A DNA stretch of 41,933 nucleotides, taken from Gammaproteobacteria bacterium (lineage in GTDB: Bacteria; Pseudomonadota; Gammaproteobacteria; Steroidobacterales; Steroidobacteraceae). The stretch spans positions 1 to 41,933 of the forward strand of contig JAABQQ010000099.1 of the NCBI GenBank assembly GCA_011391405.1. Reading direction: 5' to 3'. The number at the start of each line of letters is the position of its first letter. Position 1 is the stretch's first letter. Below the pieces are notes generated by a model. The model worked only from the letters and a program-made list of their open reading frames with translations, made no database searches and was not told where the DNA came from. The translations under genes were made by a program, and so were the position numbers. Shown here one piece after another: positions 7,280 through 17,200 of the stretch.

Positions 7280-7956
7280 GCCACCGCTTCCTGCGCGTCC
7301 GACGGCGACGACAACGCCACACCGATCTCGACCGCCGAGGCCGGTCGCAACGTGCTCGCGCGATCGATCGCCTGCACCAGCTTGAGCGATTCCTTCTCCA
7401 TGTCGATGACGTGCCCGTCGACGCGGCCGCGCAGGTAGCGGTACGCCACGAGCGCGGGGATCGCGATGATCAGGCCCGCCGCGGTGGTGATCAGGGCTTC
7501 GGCGATACCGGAGGCCATGGCCGCAGGGTTGCCCACGCCGGCAACCGTGATCGCCTTGAATGTGCGGATCATGCCCGTGACGGTGCCCAGCAGGCCGAGC
7601 AACGGCGAGATGGCGGCGATCGTGCCGAGGGCGTTCAGGTACCGCTCAAGTTCGTGGGCGACGTGACGTCCGGCGTCCTCGATCGCCTCGATCATCAGCG
7701 AGCGGTCGCGGTGGCGATTGGCGAGCCCGGCCGCGAGCACTCGCCCGAGCGGCGAGTGCTGCTGCAGCGCGAGGATCTGCTTGTCGGAAAGGGTGCGGTT
7801 TTCGACCCACCGCCACACCTTGTCCACCAGCTCCTCGGGCACGACGCGCTGGCTCCGCAACGTCCAGAGGCGCTCGAGCGTGATGGCAGCAGCAAGTATG
7901 GAGCAGAGGATGAGCGGCACCATGACGATGCCGCCGGCCTTCACGATTTCGAACAT
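7276..7956 (-). CDS. exbB: MotA/TolQ/ExbB proton channel family protein
   Basis: This 226-residue inner-membrane protein is the motor partner of the adjacent exbD product. A first membrane helix lies near the start (MFEIVKAGGIVMVPLILCSI), a long cytoplasmic stretch follows (residues 30-110), and the paired helices of the proton channel are at AISPLLGLLGTVTGMI and ALITTAAGLIIAIPALVAY, which carry the conserved family glycines and threonines. The ATG at 7956 is preceded by no gene for 82 bases, so the exbB-exbD-msbA-lpxK-ycaR-kdsB operon could start here or continue from comEC. The frame is open further upstream but that part lacks family similarity. Confidence 0.92.
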   Translation of the reverse strand: MFEIVKAGGIVMVPLILCSILAAAITLERLWTLRSQRVVPEELVDKVWRWVENRTLSDKQILALQQHSPLGRVLAAGLANRHRDRSLMIEAIEDAGRHVAHELERYLNALGTIAAISPLLGLLGTVTGMIRTFKAITVAGVGNPAAMASGIAEALITTAAGLIIAIPALVAYRYLRGRVDGHVIDMEKESLKLVQAIDRASTLRPASAVEIGVALSSPSDAQEAVA

Positions 7957-8038
7957 GTGGCTTGCTCGAGTCCCTGTGCCCGGCAAAAATGACCCGCCGA
8001 TGATACTGGAACCCCTCCCCCGCGGCGACGGGCATGGT

Positions 8039-10342
8039 TCAGGGATCACGCCACGGGCGCGGGTGTTCGCGCCGCCATTCGATCGGCTGCGCCAGGACCC
8101 GTCCTGGCGCAAGCTCGAACGTAATGGCTCCGCTTTCGCTCGTCCGTACCCCCCGGGCTCCCGCCTGTTCCCAGCGCTCCACGACGCGCTGCACGGGGAA
8201 ATTCCAGCGATTGCGGTAACCCACTGCATAAACAGCCCAGCGCGGCCGTGACGCCGTCACGAAGTCCTGTGTCGACGAAGTGCGGCTACCATGGTGCGGC
8301 ACGACCACGATATCGACGGCTGCCAAGGCGCCTGCTCGCGCCATTTCGCTCTCGGCTTCGGCCTCGATGTCGCCGGTGATGAGCGCCGCGTGCCCGCCTG
8401 CGCTCACCAGCAACACGCACGAACTGTCGTTATCGCGCTGGTAGCTAACATCGCCAGGGTGCACCCAGCGGAAGCCGACTCCATCCCAGGACCATGCCTC
8501 GCCACGCCGACAGGTGTCCCGGGTCAGCGGCGCACGGCGGTGGTCGAACGCGCTCGCCCGCAGGCTCGGCCCCAGAGTCAGGGCGTGCGCGCCCATGAGC
8601 ACGAGCACGCTGCCCGCCCCGCCCTTGTGATCGTCGTCGTCGTGACTCACGACGACGCGATCCACCGTGCGAATGCCGCGCGACCTGAGGAATGGAACGA
8701 CGACCAGCTGCCCGGTGTCGCTGCCCGTGCGGAACGAAGGTCCTGCGTCGTAAACGAGCGTGTGTCGGCGCGTTTCGATCACGACCGACAGACCCTGCCC
8801 GACGTCGAGAATCGTGACCCGCGCGACTCCATCAGGCACGAGCGCAGGCCGCCACAGGCAAGCCGTTGCAAGAAGTACGCCGCCAGCAACGCGACCCAGG
8901 ATCGGCAACGGCGACAGCGCTGCGAGCGCGCCAAGAACGAGGGCGACCCAGCCGATGCCGTCGAGCCCGGCGATCGACCAGGTGGCGAGCGGCCACGATG
9001 CCGGCACCTCGATCAGCGGCCACGTCGATTCGATCAACCGGCCGGTCCAGTCGAGCATGACCGTGCCTGCGTCCTCGGCAATTATCGCCACGGCGCACGA
9101 CACCAGCACGGCAGGCACGATCAGCAACGTATAGAGCGGGATCGCGTACAGGTTGACCAGCGCGGACACGAGCGAAACCGAACCGAAGCTGCCCGCGAGC
9201 ACAGGCACGAGTCCCAGCGTGACGACGATCTGGACCAGCAGGTAGCTGCGTATCAGACCGAGTGGACGGACGTGCCCGGTGGCGCCATAGAGAATGACGG
9301 CCACGGCGCCGAACGACAACCAGAACCCGGGCGCCAGCGGTGCCAGCGGATCGAGCAGCAGTACACCGACCACGCAGATGCCCAGTCCATCGGCGACGCC
9401 GATTCGTCGACGCAACAGGAGCGCAGCAGCGCCGCACGCGATCATGACCATCGTGCGCTGGGTCGGCACGGACCAGCCTGCAAGCAGGCTGTAGCCGAGC
9501 GCTGCGACGGCAGCTGCAACGACCGACGCATCGCGCGTGGCACCCGTCGCACCACGGCTCTGCCGGAAGCGCTGCACTCGCCCACCGAACCAGGCGAAGG
9601 CCGCGGCCACCATCGCGATGTGCAGGCCCGAGATCGCCATCAGGTGGCTCGTGCCGCTGCGCGAGAGCTGCAGCCACTGGTCGCGGCTCAGCGCATCCTG
9701 GAGGCCCACGGCAAGTCCCGCGACGATGCCGGCCGAAGGTCGCTCGCCAAGTGCATCCCGGATGATCGAAGCGATGTGCGCGCGTGCGAGCAACACCGGG
9801 TACTTGCAGGCAGCGTTTGACTCGCGGCCACGCCGTTCGCCGGAACGCACGTAGCCGCTCGCGCCAACGTGATCGCGCAGCATCCGCGCCTCGTTGTCAC
9901 GCCCGCCCGGGTTGGCAAACCCGCGAGGACGGCGCAATTTCACCTCGAGTTCGAGCGTCTCCGCGGCATCGACCCGGGTGGGAGCGTCGTACCAGGTCAG
10001 CTCGATGAGCCGGGGCAGCGCTCGTGAGTCGCCATCCGGCAGTGGCGAGAAGCGGAACTTGAGCACGTCGAGCGTGCCCTGCGGCACGCTCGTGACCACG
10101 CCACGGACGCGAACTGCGTGCCCTTCCAGCGTGGGGTTCAGCCGGTCGGCCAGACCGGCATTGAGCTGCAAAGCGGTCAACCAGAACCCCACGCCGGGGC
10201 CCAGCAGCCAGGATTTACGCCACACGCAGGCGCCGGCAACGCTCGCACAAAGGCAAGCCCACGTCAGCGCGACAGGAGGCGCGTGCGACAGGCCCAGCAC
10301 CGCACAGGAGCCGGCCAGCAGGCCTGCCGCCATTTGCCACAT
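8039..10342 (-). CDS. comEC: DNA internalization competence protein ComEC/Rec2
   Basis: ComEC forms the inner-membrane channel for single-stranded DNA during natural transformation. The 767-residue protein has the expected three parts: an N-terminal membrane/DUF4131 region (residues 1-200), the Competence domain with about ten helices (starting near GLAVGLQDALSRDQWLQLSR and the LMAISGLHIAMVAAAF signature), and a C-terminal metallo-beta-lactamase-like domain from ARVTILDVGQGLSVVIE. That last domain keeps the metal motif SHDDDDHKGG, an aspartate-rich version of the usual SHxDxDH, plus ALITGDIEAEAE and VVVPHHGSRTS. All three parts are intact, so the organism may be transformable provided pilus genes exist elsewhere. 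It lies 86 bases downstream of lolD. Confidence 0.95.
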   Translation of the reverse strand: MWQMAAGLLAGSCAVLGLSHAPPVALTWACLCASVAGACVWRKSWLLGPGVGFWLTALQLNAGLADRLNPTLEGHAVRVRGVVTSVPQGTLDVLKFRFSPLPDGDSRALPRLIELTWYDAPTRVDAAETLELEVKLRRPRGFANPGGRDNEARMLRDHVGASGYVRSGERRGRESNAACKYPVLLARAHIASIIRDALGERPSAGIVAGLAVGLQDALSRDQWLQLSRSGTSHLMAISGLHIAMVAAAFAWFGGRVQRFRQSRGATGATRDASVVAAAVAALGYSLLAGWSVPTQRTMVMIACGAAALLLRRRIGVADGLGICVVGVLLLDPLAPLAPGFWLSFGAVAVILYGATGHVRPLGLIRSYLLVQIVVTLGLVPVLAGSFGSVSLVSALVNLYAIPLYTLLIVPAVLVSCAVAIIAEDAGTVMLDWTGRLIESTWPLIEVPASWPLATWSIAGLDGIGWVALVLGALAALSPLPILGRVAGGVLLATACLWRPALVPDGVARVTILDVGQGLSVVIETRRHTLVYDAGPSFRTGSDTGQLVVVPFLRSRGIRTVDRVVVSHDDDDHKGGAGSVLVLMGAHALTLGPSLRASAFDHRRAPLTRDTCRRGEAWSWDGVGFRWVHPGDVSYQRDNDSSCVLLVSAGGHAALITGDIEAEAESEMARAGALAAVDIVVVPHHGSRTSSTQDFVTASRPRWAVYAVGYRNRWNFPVQRVVERWEQAGARGVRTSESGAITFELAPGRVLAQPIEWRREHPRPWRDP

Positions 10343-10428
10343 GGTTCAACGTCCCGACCGCGAGGACGTCAGCGTGCGGGGTAGCCGCAGTCGCTGGCGA
10401 GACGACTAATCGGCGCCTTCAGCCCGAT

Positions 10429-11112
10429 TCAGCCCTCGACGAGCTGGCCATCCTGCAGGGTGAGGACGCGCTGCATGCGCGCGGCAATTTCGCTCGAATG
10501 AGTGACCAGCACGAGGCTGGTGCCAAGCTCGCGGTTCAGCTCGAGCATGAGTTCGAGCACACTCTCGGCGTTGCGGCCGTCGAGGTTGCCCGTTGGCTCA
10601 TCCGCCAGCACGAGCTTCGGTCGCGTCACCAGGGCGCGCGCAACGGCCGCGCGCTGGCGTTCGCCGCCCGACAGCTGCGCTGGCCGATGCGTCAGGCGCT
10701 GACCGAGGCCCACGCGCTCGAGAAACCATTGCGCCTCGCGTCGTGCATCCGCCGCGGAAGTGCGACGCACGAGCAGCGGCATCGCCACGTTCTCGAGCGC
10801 GCTGAACTCAGGCAGCAGGTGATGAAACTGGTACACGAAGCCAAGTGCGCGGTTGCGCAGGTCGCCGCGCGCGGCGTCCGAGAGCTCGGCGAAGGCCAGG
10901 CCCATCAGTCGCACGGTGCCCCGCGTCGGCAGGTCGAGACCGCCGAGGATCTGCAGCAGCGTCGTCTTGCCGGAGCCCGAGGCGCCGATGATGGCGAGCG
11001 TCTCGCCCGCCCGCACCTGCAATTCGACGCCGCGGAGGACCTCGAGGCGCTGCCCCGCTTCCTCGAAATGCTTGTGCACGCCGTCGCACGCCAGGATCGA
11101 TGGTTCAGTCAT
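10429..11112 (-). CDS. lolD: Lipoprotein-releasing system ATP-binding protein LolD
   Basis: LolD is the ATPase of the LolCDE complex, which extracts outer-membrane lipoproteins from the inner membrane and passes them to LolA. The 227-residue length is standard. Motifs: Walker [10 protein letters not shown] (residues 43-51), the Lol-type [23 protein letters not shown]-loop region, signature [16 protein letters not shown], Walker [13 protein letters not shown] and switch LVTHSSEIA. It overlaps the 3' end of the upstream lolE-type permease by 8 bases. The gene order is permease-permease-ATPase, whereas E. coli has lolC-lolD-lolE, but the full complement is present. Confidence 0.95.
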   Translation of the reverse strand: MTEPSILACDGVHKHFEEAGQRLEVLRGVELQVRAGETLAIIGASGSGKTTLLQILGGLDLPTRGTVRLMGLAFAELSDAARGDLRNRALGFVYQFHHLLPEFSALENVAMPLLVRRTSAADARREAQWFLERVGLGQRLTHRPAQLSGGERQRAAVARALVTRPKLVLADEPTGNLDGRNAESVLELMLELNRELGTSLVLVTHSSEIAARMQRVLTLQDGQLVEG

Positions 11113-12373
11113 GGCGCAGGGCCCTCGCCGGATCGGTGGTCGCTGCGCGCCACGCGGGATACAGGGTGGATAGACAACAGAGCGCGAACGCCGTGCCCGC
11201 GATGAGCAGCACGTCGTCGTGTTCGACGCGCGCCGGCAGGTCGCTCATGAGGTAAACGCTCGCGTCCATGAAATGCACGCCGAAGAGACGCTCGAGTCCG
11301 TGCACGATCGACTCGAGGTTCGTCGCCAGCAGCACGCCGAGAGCTACGCCGCCGAGCGTGCCGAGCAGGCCGATCACCGTGCCCTGGGTCGTGAAGATCG
11401 CCAGGATGCTCGAGGGGCGCGCGCCGATCGTGCGCAGGATGGCGATGTCCGGCTGCTTGTCCTTGACCGCCATCACCAGCGTCGACACGATGTTGAACGC
11501 CGCGACCGCCACGACCAGCAGCAGGATGAAAAACATCATGCGCTTGGTCAGTTCGATCGAGCGGAAGAAATTTGCATTGCGCTGCGTCCAGTCCTCGACG
11601 TAGAGCCCGCCGCCGAGCTCGTTGGCCACTTCGCGCACGGCGAGTGGCGCCTCGTAGGGATCCTTCACCGCCAGGCGCAGTCCCGTCACGTTGGCGCCCA
11701 GCCGCAGCAGTCGCGCAGCATCGGCGACGTGCGCCACCGCGAGCGTCGCGTCGATTTCGTACATGCCGGAGCGGAAGGTGCCCGCGACCTTGAAACGACG
11801 AAGCCGCGGCAGCACGCCGGCGGGCGTCACATTGCCCCTGGCGATGGCAACGACGACGGCATCGCCGAGGCCGACGCCGAGCTTGTTCGCCAGTTCCTCA
11901 CCCAGCAGGACGGTGAACGAGCCTGGCTGGAGCGACCGCATCGATCCGCTCGTCAGTCGTTCGCCAAGCGCCGAGACCTGTGCCTCGAGCGTCGGGTCGA
12001 TGCCACGCAAAGTGGCTGCGCTCGACGCACCCGCGGCGTGATCGGCGATCAGCAGCGTTTGGGCTTCGACGAACGGCGCCGCTGCCGACACCCGCGGATT
12101 CCTGAGCGCTGATTCCCGCATCGCCTCCCAGCCGGCAAGCCCCTCGCCGAAGGCCGTCAACGTCGCGTGCGACGTGAGGCTGAGGATGCGTGACCGCAGT
12201 TCGTGCTCGAACCCGTTCATCACCGACAGCACGACGATCAGCACGGCCACGCCGATCGCCACGCCCGCCATCGAGATCAGGGAAATGAAGGACAGGAATC
12301 GGTTACCGGTCGAACGCAGGTAGCGCCGGCCGATCGTCAGTTCGAAGGGAGTGCCACGCCCTGCCACGGTCAT
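11105..12373 (-). CDS. lolE: Lipoprotein-releasing ABC transporter permease (LolE-type)
   Basis: The 422-residue protein has the LolC/LolE architecture: one N-terminal membrane helix ([20 protein letters not shown], residues 28-47) with the MNGFE motif after it, a large periplasmic domain (about 50-270), then three C-terminal helices starting at [21 protein letters not shown], and the FtsX-type [13 protein letters not shown] coupling segment. The family end ALRHD is present. It starts with ATG overlapping the stop of the upstream paralogue by 4 bases. Assignment as LolE rather than LolC rests on gene order only; the two permeases in this operon are clear paralogues and the names could be exchanged. 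Confidence 0.88.
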   Translation of the reverse strand: MTVAGRGTPFELTIGRRYLRSTGNRFLSFISLISMAGVAIGVAVLIVVLSVMNGFEHELRSRILSLTSHATLTAFGEGLAGWEAMRESALRNPRVSAAAPFVEAQTLLIADHAAGASSAATLRGIDPTLEAQVSALGERLTSGSMRSLQPGSFTVLLGEELANKLGVGLGDAVVVAIARGNVTPAGVLPRLRRFKVAGTFRSGMYEIDATLAVAHVADAARLLRLGANVTGLRLAVKDPYEAPLAVREVANELGGGLYVEDWTQRNANFFRSIELTKRMMFFILLLVVAVAAFNIVSTLVMAVKDKQPDIAILRTIGARPSSILAIFTTQGTVIGLLGTLGGVALGVLLATNLESIVHGLERLFGVHFMDASVYLMSDLPARVEHDDVLLIAGTAFALCCLSTLYPAWRAATTDPARALRHD

Positions 12374-13620
12374 TCGTACCGCAGCGCTTCGGCCGGTTCC
12401 GTGGCGGCGCCGCGGACCGCCGGATAGATGGTCGCCACGACCGTTAGCGTGAACGCGACCAGGGCGATGGTCAGGATCTGCCCTGCCCTGAGCTCCGACG
12501 GAATCTGGGTGATGTAGTAGACCGATGGGTCCATCACGTGGAAACGGAACACCCGTTCGAGCACGGGCACGATGGTGCCGACGTTGGCAGCGACCAGCAC
12601 GCCCAGCACCAGACCGAACAGCGTCCCGACGGTGCCGATCACGAGGCCCTGGGTGAGAAAGACGCCGACGACCCCGCGCGGGGTCATGCCGAGGGTGCGC
12701 AGTATCGCGATGTCCGAACGCTTTTCATTGACCACCATCACCAGCGCCGCCACGATGTTGAACGCAGCCACCGCGACGACGAGCAGCAGGATCAGGCTCA
12801 TCATCGTCTTCTCGATGCGAATCGCACGGAAGTACGCCGAGTGTTCCTCGCTCCAGTCCTTGACCTGCAGCCCTGCGCCGACGGCCTTGCGCAGGTCGGC
12901 GGTGCGCGCAGGCGCGCTCATCACGTCGTTGAAGCGGATGCGCAGTCCGGCGGGAGTCGCATCGGCAGCACCGCTCAAGTCAGCCGCATCGGCGATCGAC
13001 ACCAGAGCCAGCGCAGAGTCGTGATCCTGCAGGCCGACTTCGAAGATCCCGGTGACCGTGAAGGTCTGCAGCAGCGGCCGGCCACCCGCCGCGAGCATGT
13101 CGCGGCCGGGCACCATCACGGTGAGTTCATCACCGACTTCGGCGCCGATCTGCCACGCAAGCACGCGACCGATGACCATGCCGCGCGCGCCAGGCTCGAG
13201 GTCGCTGAGTTTCCCTTGCAGCAGGTTTTGCTCGATGGACGATACGTTCGCTTCGGCTGCCGGATCGATGCCGTGCAGCAGCACCGGTTCGAGCATGCCG
13301 GTGCGCCCGAGCATCGCCTGTACGTCCACGAAAGGCGCGACGCCCTCCACGCCCGGCACGGTTCGGATGCTGTCGGTGACCGACTGCCAGTTCGCCAGCC
13401 GCTCGGGCGGGCCAGAAACGGTGGCGTGCGCCGTGAGTGAAACCAGCCGGTTGCGCAGTTCGCCCTCGAAGCCGTTCATGACGGAAATGATGGTAATCAG
13501 CGCCGCGACGCCGAGGCACACCCCCGCCATCGAGATCCAGGAAATGAAGGAGACGAAAAAGCCCTGTCTGCGCGTGCGGACGTAACGCAGGCCAACGAAG
13601 ACGGGCAGCGGGTGGAACAC
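12370..13620 (-). CDS. lolC: Lipoprotein-releasing ABC transporter permease (LolC-type)
   Basis: This is the first gene of the lol operon and encodes the other permease subunit. From the GTG at 13620 it is 416 residues and begins MFHPLPVFVGLRYVRTRRQG, the typical LolC/E opening; a TTG 36 bases upstream would add PPVPREPRFT-type residues without family support. Features are helix 1 SFISWISMAGVCLGVAALI, MNGFEGELRNRL, a periplasmic domain, the [20 protein letters not shown] helix, AILRTLGMTPRGV and a C-terminal EALRYE. The ATGA overlap with the next gene supports co-translation. About 175 bases separate this start from the divergent small secreted-protein gene and should hold both promoters. Confidence 0.88.
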   Translation of the reverse strand: MFHPLPVFVGLRYVRTRRQGFFVSFISWISMAGVCLGVAALITIISVMNGFEGELRNRLVSLTAHATVSGPPERLANWQSVTDSIRTVPGVEGVAPFVDVQAMLGRTGMLEPVLLHGIDPAAEANVSSIEQNLLQGKLSDLEPGARGMVIGRVLAWQIGAEVGDELTVMVPGRDMLAAGGRPLLQTFTVTGIFEVGLQDHDSALALVSIADAADLSGAADATPAGLRIRFNDVMSAPARTADLRKAVGAGLQVKDWSEEHSAYFRAIRIEKTMMSLILLLVVAVAAFNIVAALVMVVNEKRSDIAILRTLGMTPRGVVGVFLTQGLVIGTVGTLFGLVLGVLVAANVGTIVPVLERVFRFHVMDPSVYYITQIPSELRAGQILTIALVAFTLTVVATIYPAVRGAATEPAEALRYE

Positions 13621-13794
13621 CGTGAATCGAGGCTCGCGTGGGACGGGAGGCCGCAAGGCTACCCGGCGCAGGCCGGCTTTGCACGCTTCCCGCCGGACCA
13701 GATAGTGAACTGGAACAAGGAATTAGGCCGCGACGCTCTGGCTCTCGTGCGTCGAATGTTATAGTTCGGCGGGCCTCATCGGAGACACGGAAGC

Positions 13795-14082
13795 ATGCGC
13801 AAGCAAAAATTTACGGCAATCAGCCTCTGCCTGGCCGGACTTGCGACAGCGCCGGCCCTGCCCGCCCAGACCCTCGACATGGCGAATCCACCTGCGGCTG
13901 CGACCGCAGTGGCAACGCCTGGCCGTGGCCAGACGATGACCCAGGTGGAACGCCAGTTCGGCGCGCCGACCGAGCGATTTGCCGCGGTCGGACAGCCACC
14001 GATCACACGGTGGGTCTACGCGGACAAGATCGTCTTTTTCGAGTACGACCACGTCGTACACGCCGTCACGCTCCGCCGCTGA
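13795..14082 (+). CDS. Small secreted protein of unknown function
   Basis: The 95-residue product starts with a clear signal peptide (basic MRKQKF, hydrophobic core ISLCLAGLATAPA, cleavage probably after ALPAQ). The mature part has a proline/alanine-rich linker and a conserved-looking C-terminal module: QVERQFGAPTERFAAVGQP, then ITRWVYADKIVFFEYDHVVH. This resembles short periplasmic proteins annotated as hypothetical in other high-GC gammaproteobacteria, and the pattern 'QVxxxFGxPxxxxxxxG...W.Y' is reminiscent of BamE/SmpA-like folds, but I cannot assign a function. A good TATAGT-type -10 candidate lies at 13760-13765 and GGAG is about 10 bases before the ATG. It stands alone between lolC (divergent) and mfd (same strand). 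Confidence 0.75.
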   Translation: MRKQKFTAISLCLAGLATAPALPAQTLDMANPPAAATAVATPGRGQTMTQVERQFGAPTERFAAVGQPPITRWVYADKIVFFEYDHVVHAVTLRR

Positions 14083-14090
14083 GCCGAACC

Positions 14091-14102
14091 GCTAGAATTA
14101 TC
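14091..14102 (+). promoter_or_regulatory. Putative -10 region upstream of mfd
   Basis: GCTAGAATTATC contains TAGAAT (14093-14098), one base from the sigma-70 -10 consensus in a very GC-rich background. The same 12 bases occur upstream of prfB (40049-40060, minus strand). No convincing -35 is seen. Transcription from here would give mfd a leader of about 130 bases. Confidence 0.4.
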
Positions 14103-14106
14103 GCCT

Positions 14107-14165
14107 CCCCCACCTGAAGCGGGGGCGTCCGGCCTGCGCGCCGGACCAAAGGCGGGTCGAACCCG
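14107..14165 (+). promoter_or_regulatory. Three consecutive small hairpins in the mfd leader
   Basis: CCCCC (14107-14111) pairs with GGGGG (14121-14125); GTCCGGC (14127-14133) pairs with GCCGGAC (14140-14146); CGGGT (14153-14157) pairs with ACCCG (14161-14165). They lie between the stop of the small secreted-protein gene and the mfd start. They could be a weak terminator for the former or a structured leader of the latter. No T-run or known riboswitch pattern is visible. Confidence 0.4.
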
Positions 14166-14235
14166 TCGACGTTTCCTGCGAATCTCTGCCACGTCCAGGC
14201 GCGGGAGAGCGTCGTCTTTTGCCCGCTGGAATCCG

Positions 14236-17200
14236 ATGCCCGTCGACCCACCCGCCCTGCTGCCCACGAACGAACATCCCAGCCTGCGCTGGATCGGCCT
14301 GACCGGGGCCGCCACGGCCCTGCAGGTTGCGCGCGCGGCCACGCAGGCACCCGGCCCGATCCTGCTGGTGACGCCAGACGCGGCGATGGCCGCACGCCTG
14401 GAGGAAGAACTTGCGTTCTTCTGCGCGGGCGCCGTCCCTGTCTTCGCCTTCCCCGGTTACGAGACGCTGCCGTACGACCAGTTCTCGCCGCACCCCGACA
14501 TCATTTCGCAGCGCCTGCGCACGATGGCGCGCCTGCCCGCGCTGCAACGCGGCATCGTGATCGTCGACCTGCAAACGGCCCTGCAGCGCCTGCCGCCACG
14601 CACGTTCATTGACGGCCATGCGCTCAGTCTCAAGGCCGGCGAAGCGCTGGATCTCGAGCAGTTCCGCCTGCGCCTCACGAGCGCCGGCTACGCCAGCGTG
14701 CCGCAAGTGGGTGAGCCCGGCGATTTCGCCATCCGCGGCTCGCTGTTCGACGTGTTTCCGATGGGCAGCGAATCGCCGCTGCGGATCGACCTGTTCGACG
14801 ACGTCATCGAAAGCATCCGCAGTTTCGACGCCGAATCACAGCGCTCGCTCGAGAAACTGCCACGGCTCGACCTGCTGCCGGCCCGTGAGTTCAGCCTGTC
14901 ATCCGACGCGATCAAGGGCTTCCGGCGCCGTTTCCGCACGCGCTTCGAGGGCGACCTGACGCGCATGCCGCTCTATCGCGACGTCGGCGAGGGTCTTGCC
15001 CCGGCTGGCATCGAGTACTACCTGCCGCTGTTCTTCGACCGTACCGCCACGCTGCTCGACTACCTGCCGGCGAGCGCCACAGTGATCCTGCCGTCGGAGC
15101 ACGACGCGGGACTGCGCGATGCCTGGCACTCGCTGGTCGAACGCTTTGAGGAGCGACGGTACGACATCGAGCACCCGGTGCTCGATCCAGCTGAAATCTG
15201 CGTTCCGGTGGACGAGTGGCTTGCCGCGACGACCGCGTTGCCGCACATCCTGCTGGGGGCGGCGCCGGTGCTGCCTGCGCTTGCCGACGTGCCGGTCGTG
15301 GACTTCCGGACCGAACCCGCACCGTCCGCTCGCATCGACCAGCGCCGCGAAGAAACGCTGCATGCCTTCGCGGACCAGTTGCGCTTCACCGAGGGACGCG
15401 TGCTGCTGGCGGCCGAATCGGCCGGCCGTCGCGAGTTGCTGCTCGAACTGCTGCGACCCTACGCCATCACGGCCAAGGTCGTCGGCACCTGGCGTGAGTT
15501 CCTCGATTCGGACGCGCGCCTCGCGCTTACCGTAGCGCCGCTCGCCTCCGGCGTCACGCTGCGCGAGCCCGCGGTCACGATTTACGCCGAGGAACAGCTG
15601 TTCGGTGAGCGGGCCCGCCAGGAACGGCGGCGGCGGCGCACCGACCGCGATCCCGCGAGGATCATTCAGCAGCTTGCGGACCTGCGTCCGGGCGCCCCGG
15701 TCGTGCACGAAGATTACGGCATCGGCCGCTACACCGGCCTGACGACGATGGACGCGGGCGGCATGACTGCCGAGTTCCTCGTGCTCGAATACGCCGAGGG
15801 TGACAAGCTGTACGTACCCGTCCAGGCGCTCGAACGAATCAGCCGCTATACCGGGGCGCCGGCCGAGTCCGCGCCGCTGCACAAGCTCGGTGGCGAGCAG
15901 TGGACGAAGGCGCGCGCGCGCGCGGCTGCGAAGATTCGTGACGCGGCGGCGGAGTTGCTCGACGTCTATGCACGTCGCGCTGCACGCGAGGGCCACGCCT
16001 TCCCGGTGGACGACCAGCAGGTGCGTGCTTTCGAGTCCGGATTCCCGTTCGAAGAGACCGTCGATCAATTGACCGCCATCCAGGCCGTGATCGAGGACAT
16101 GCGCTCGGGCAAGCCGATGGACCGCGTGGTCTGCGGCGATGTCGGCTTCGGCAAGACCGAAGTTGCCTTGCGCGCGGCATTCGTCGCCGTGCAAGGCGGC
16201 AAGCAGGTCGCGGTCCTCGTGCCGACGACACTCCTGGCACAGCAGCACTTCGAGACGTTTGCCGACCGCTTCGCCGACTGGCCCGTGAAGATCGAGCTGC
16301 TCTCGCGCTTCCGCGCGGGCGCGCAGTCGAAGGTGGCGCTCGACGGGCTGGCTTCCGGCAAGGTGGACATCGTCGTCGGCACCCACCGCCTGCTGCAGCC
16401 GGGGGTCAAGTTCAAGGACCTCGGGCTCGTCATCATCGACGAGGAGCACCGCTTCGGCGTGCGCGACAAGGAACGCCTGAAGTCGCTGCGGGCGGAAGTC
16501 GACGTGCTGACACTGACGGCCACCCCGATTCCCCGCACGCTCAACATGGCGCTCGGCGGGCTGCGCGACCTGTCTTTGATCACCACGCCGCCGGCTGCGC
16601 GGCTCTCGATCAAGACGTTCGTGAGCGAATGGAGCGGCCCGACCGTGCGCGAGGCGTGCCTGCGCGAACTGCGACGCGGCGGCCAGGTCTATTTCGTCCA
16701 CAACAGCATCGAGACGATCCAGAAGACGGCGCAACAGCTGGCCGAACTCGTGCCGGAGGCGCGCATCGTGATCGGCCACGGCCAGATGCGCGAGCGCGAC
16801 CTCGAGCAGGTCATGCTCGATTTCTACCACAAGCGCGCGAACGTGCTGCTGTGCACGACCATCATCGAAAGCGGCATCGACGTGCCGACCGCGAACACGA
16901 TCATCATCGACCGCGCGGACCGCTTCGGCCTCGCCCAGCTGCACCAGTTGCGCGGCCGCGTCGGCCGCTCGCACCACCAGGCGTACGCCTACCTGATCAC
17001 GCCACCGAAGAACGCCATGACTGCGGATGCCGCGCGCAGGCTCGAGGCGATCGAGTCGCTGGAAGACCTCGGCGCAGGCTTCGTGCTCGCCACCCACGAC
17101 CTCGAAATCCGCGGCGCCGGTGAACTGCTCGGCGAAGGCCAGAGCGGCCAGATCCAGGAAGTCGGTTTCGCGCTCTACATGGAACTGCTCGAACGCGCGG

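Noticed and set aside
8600..8700. Aspartate-rich SHDDDDHKGG in ComEC as a broken metal site
   Set aside because: It still satisfies the SHxDxDHxGG pattern, so the metallo-beta-lactamase-like site is probably intact.
10343..10428. A possible extra gene between lolD and comEC
   Set aside because: Only 86 bases are available and no frame with a start and conserved content is seen; I see nothing specific in this spacer.
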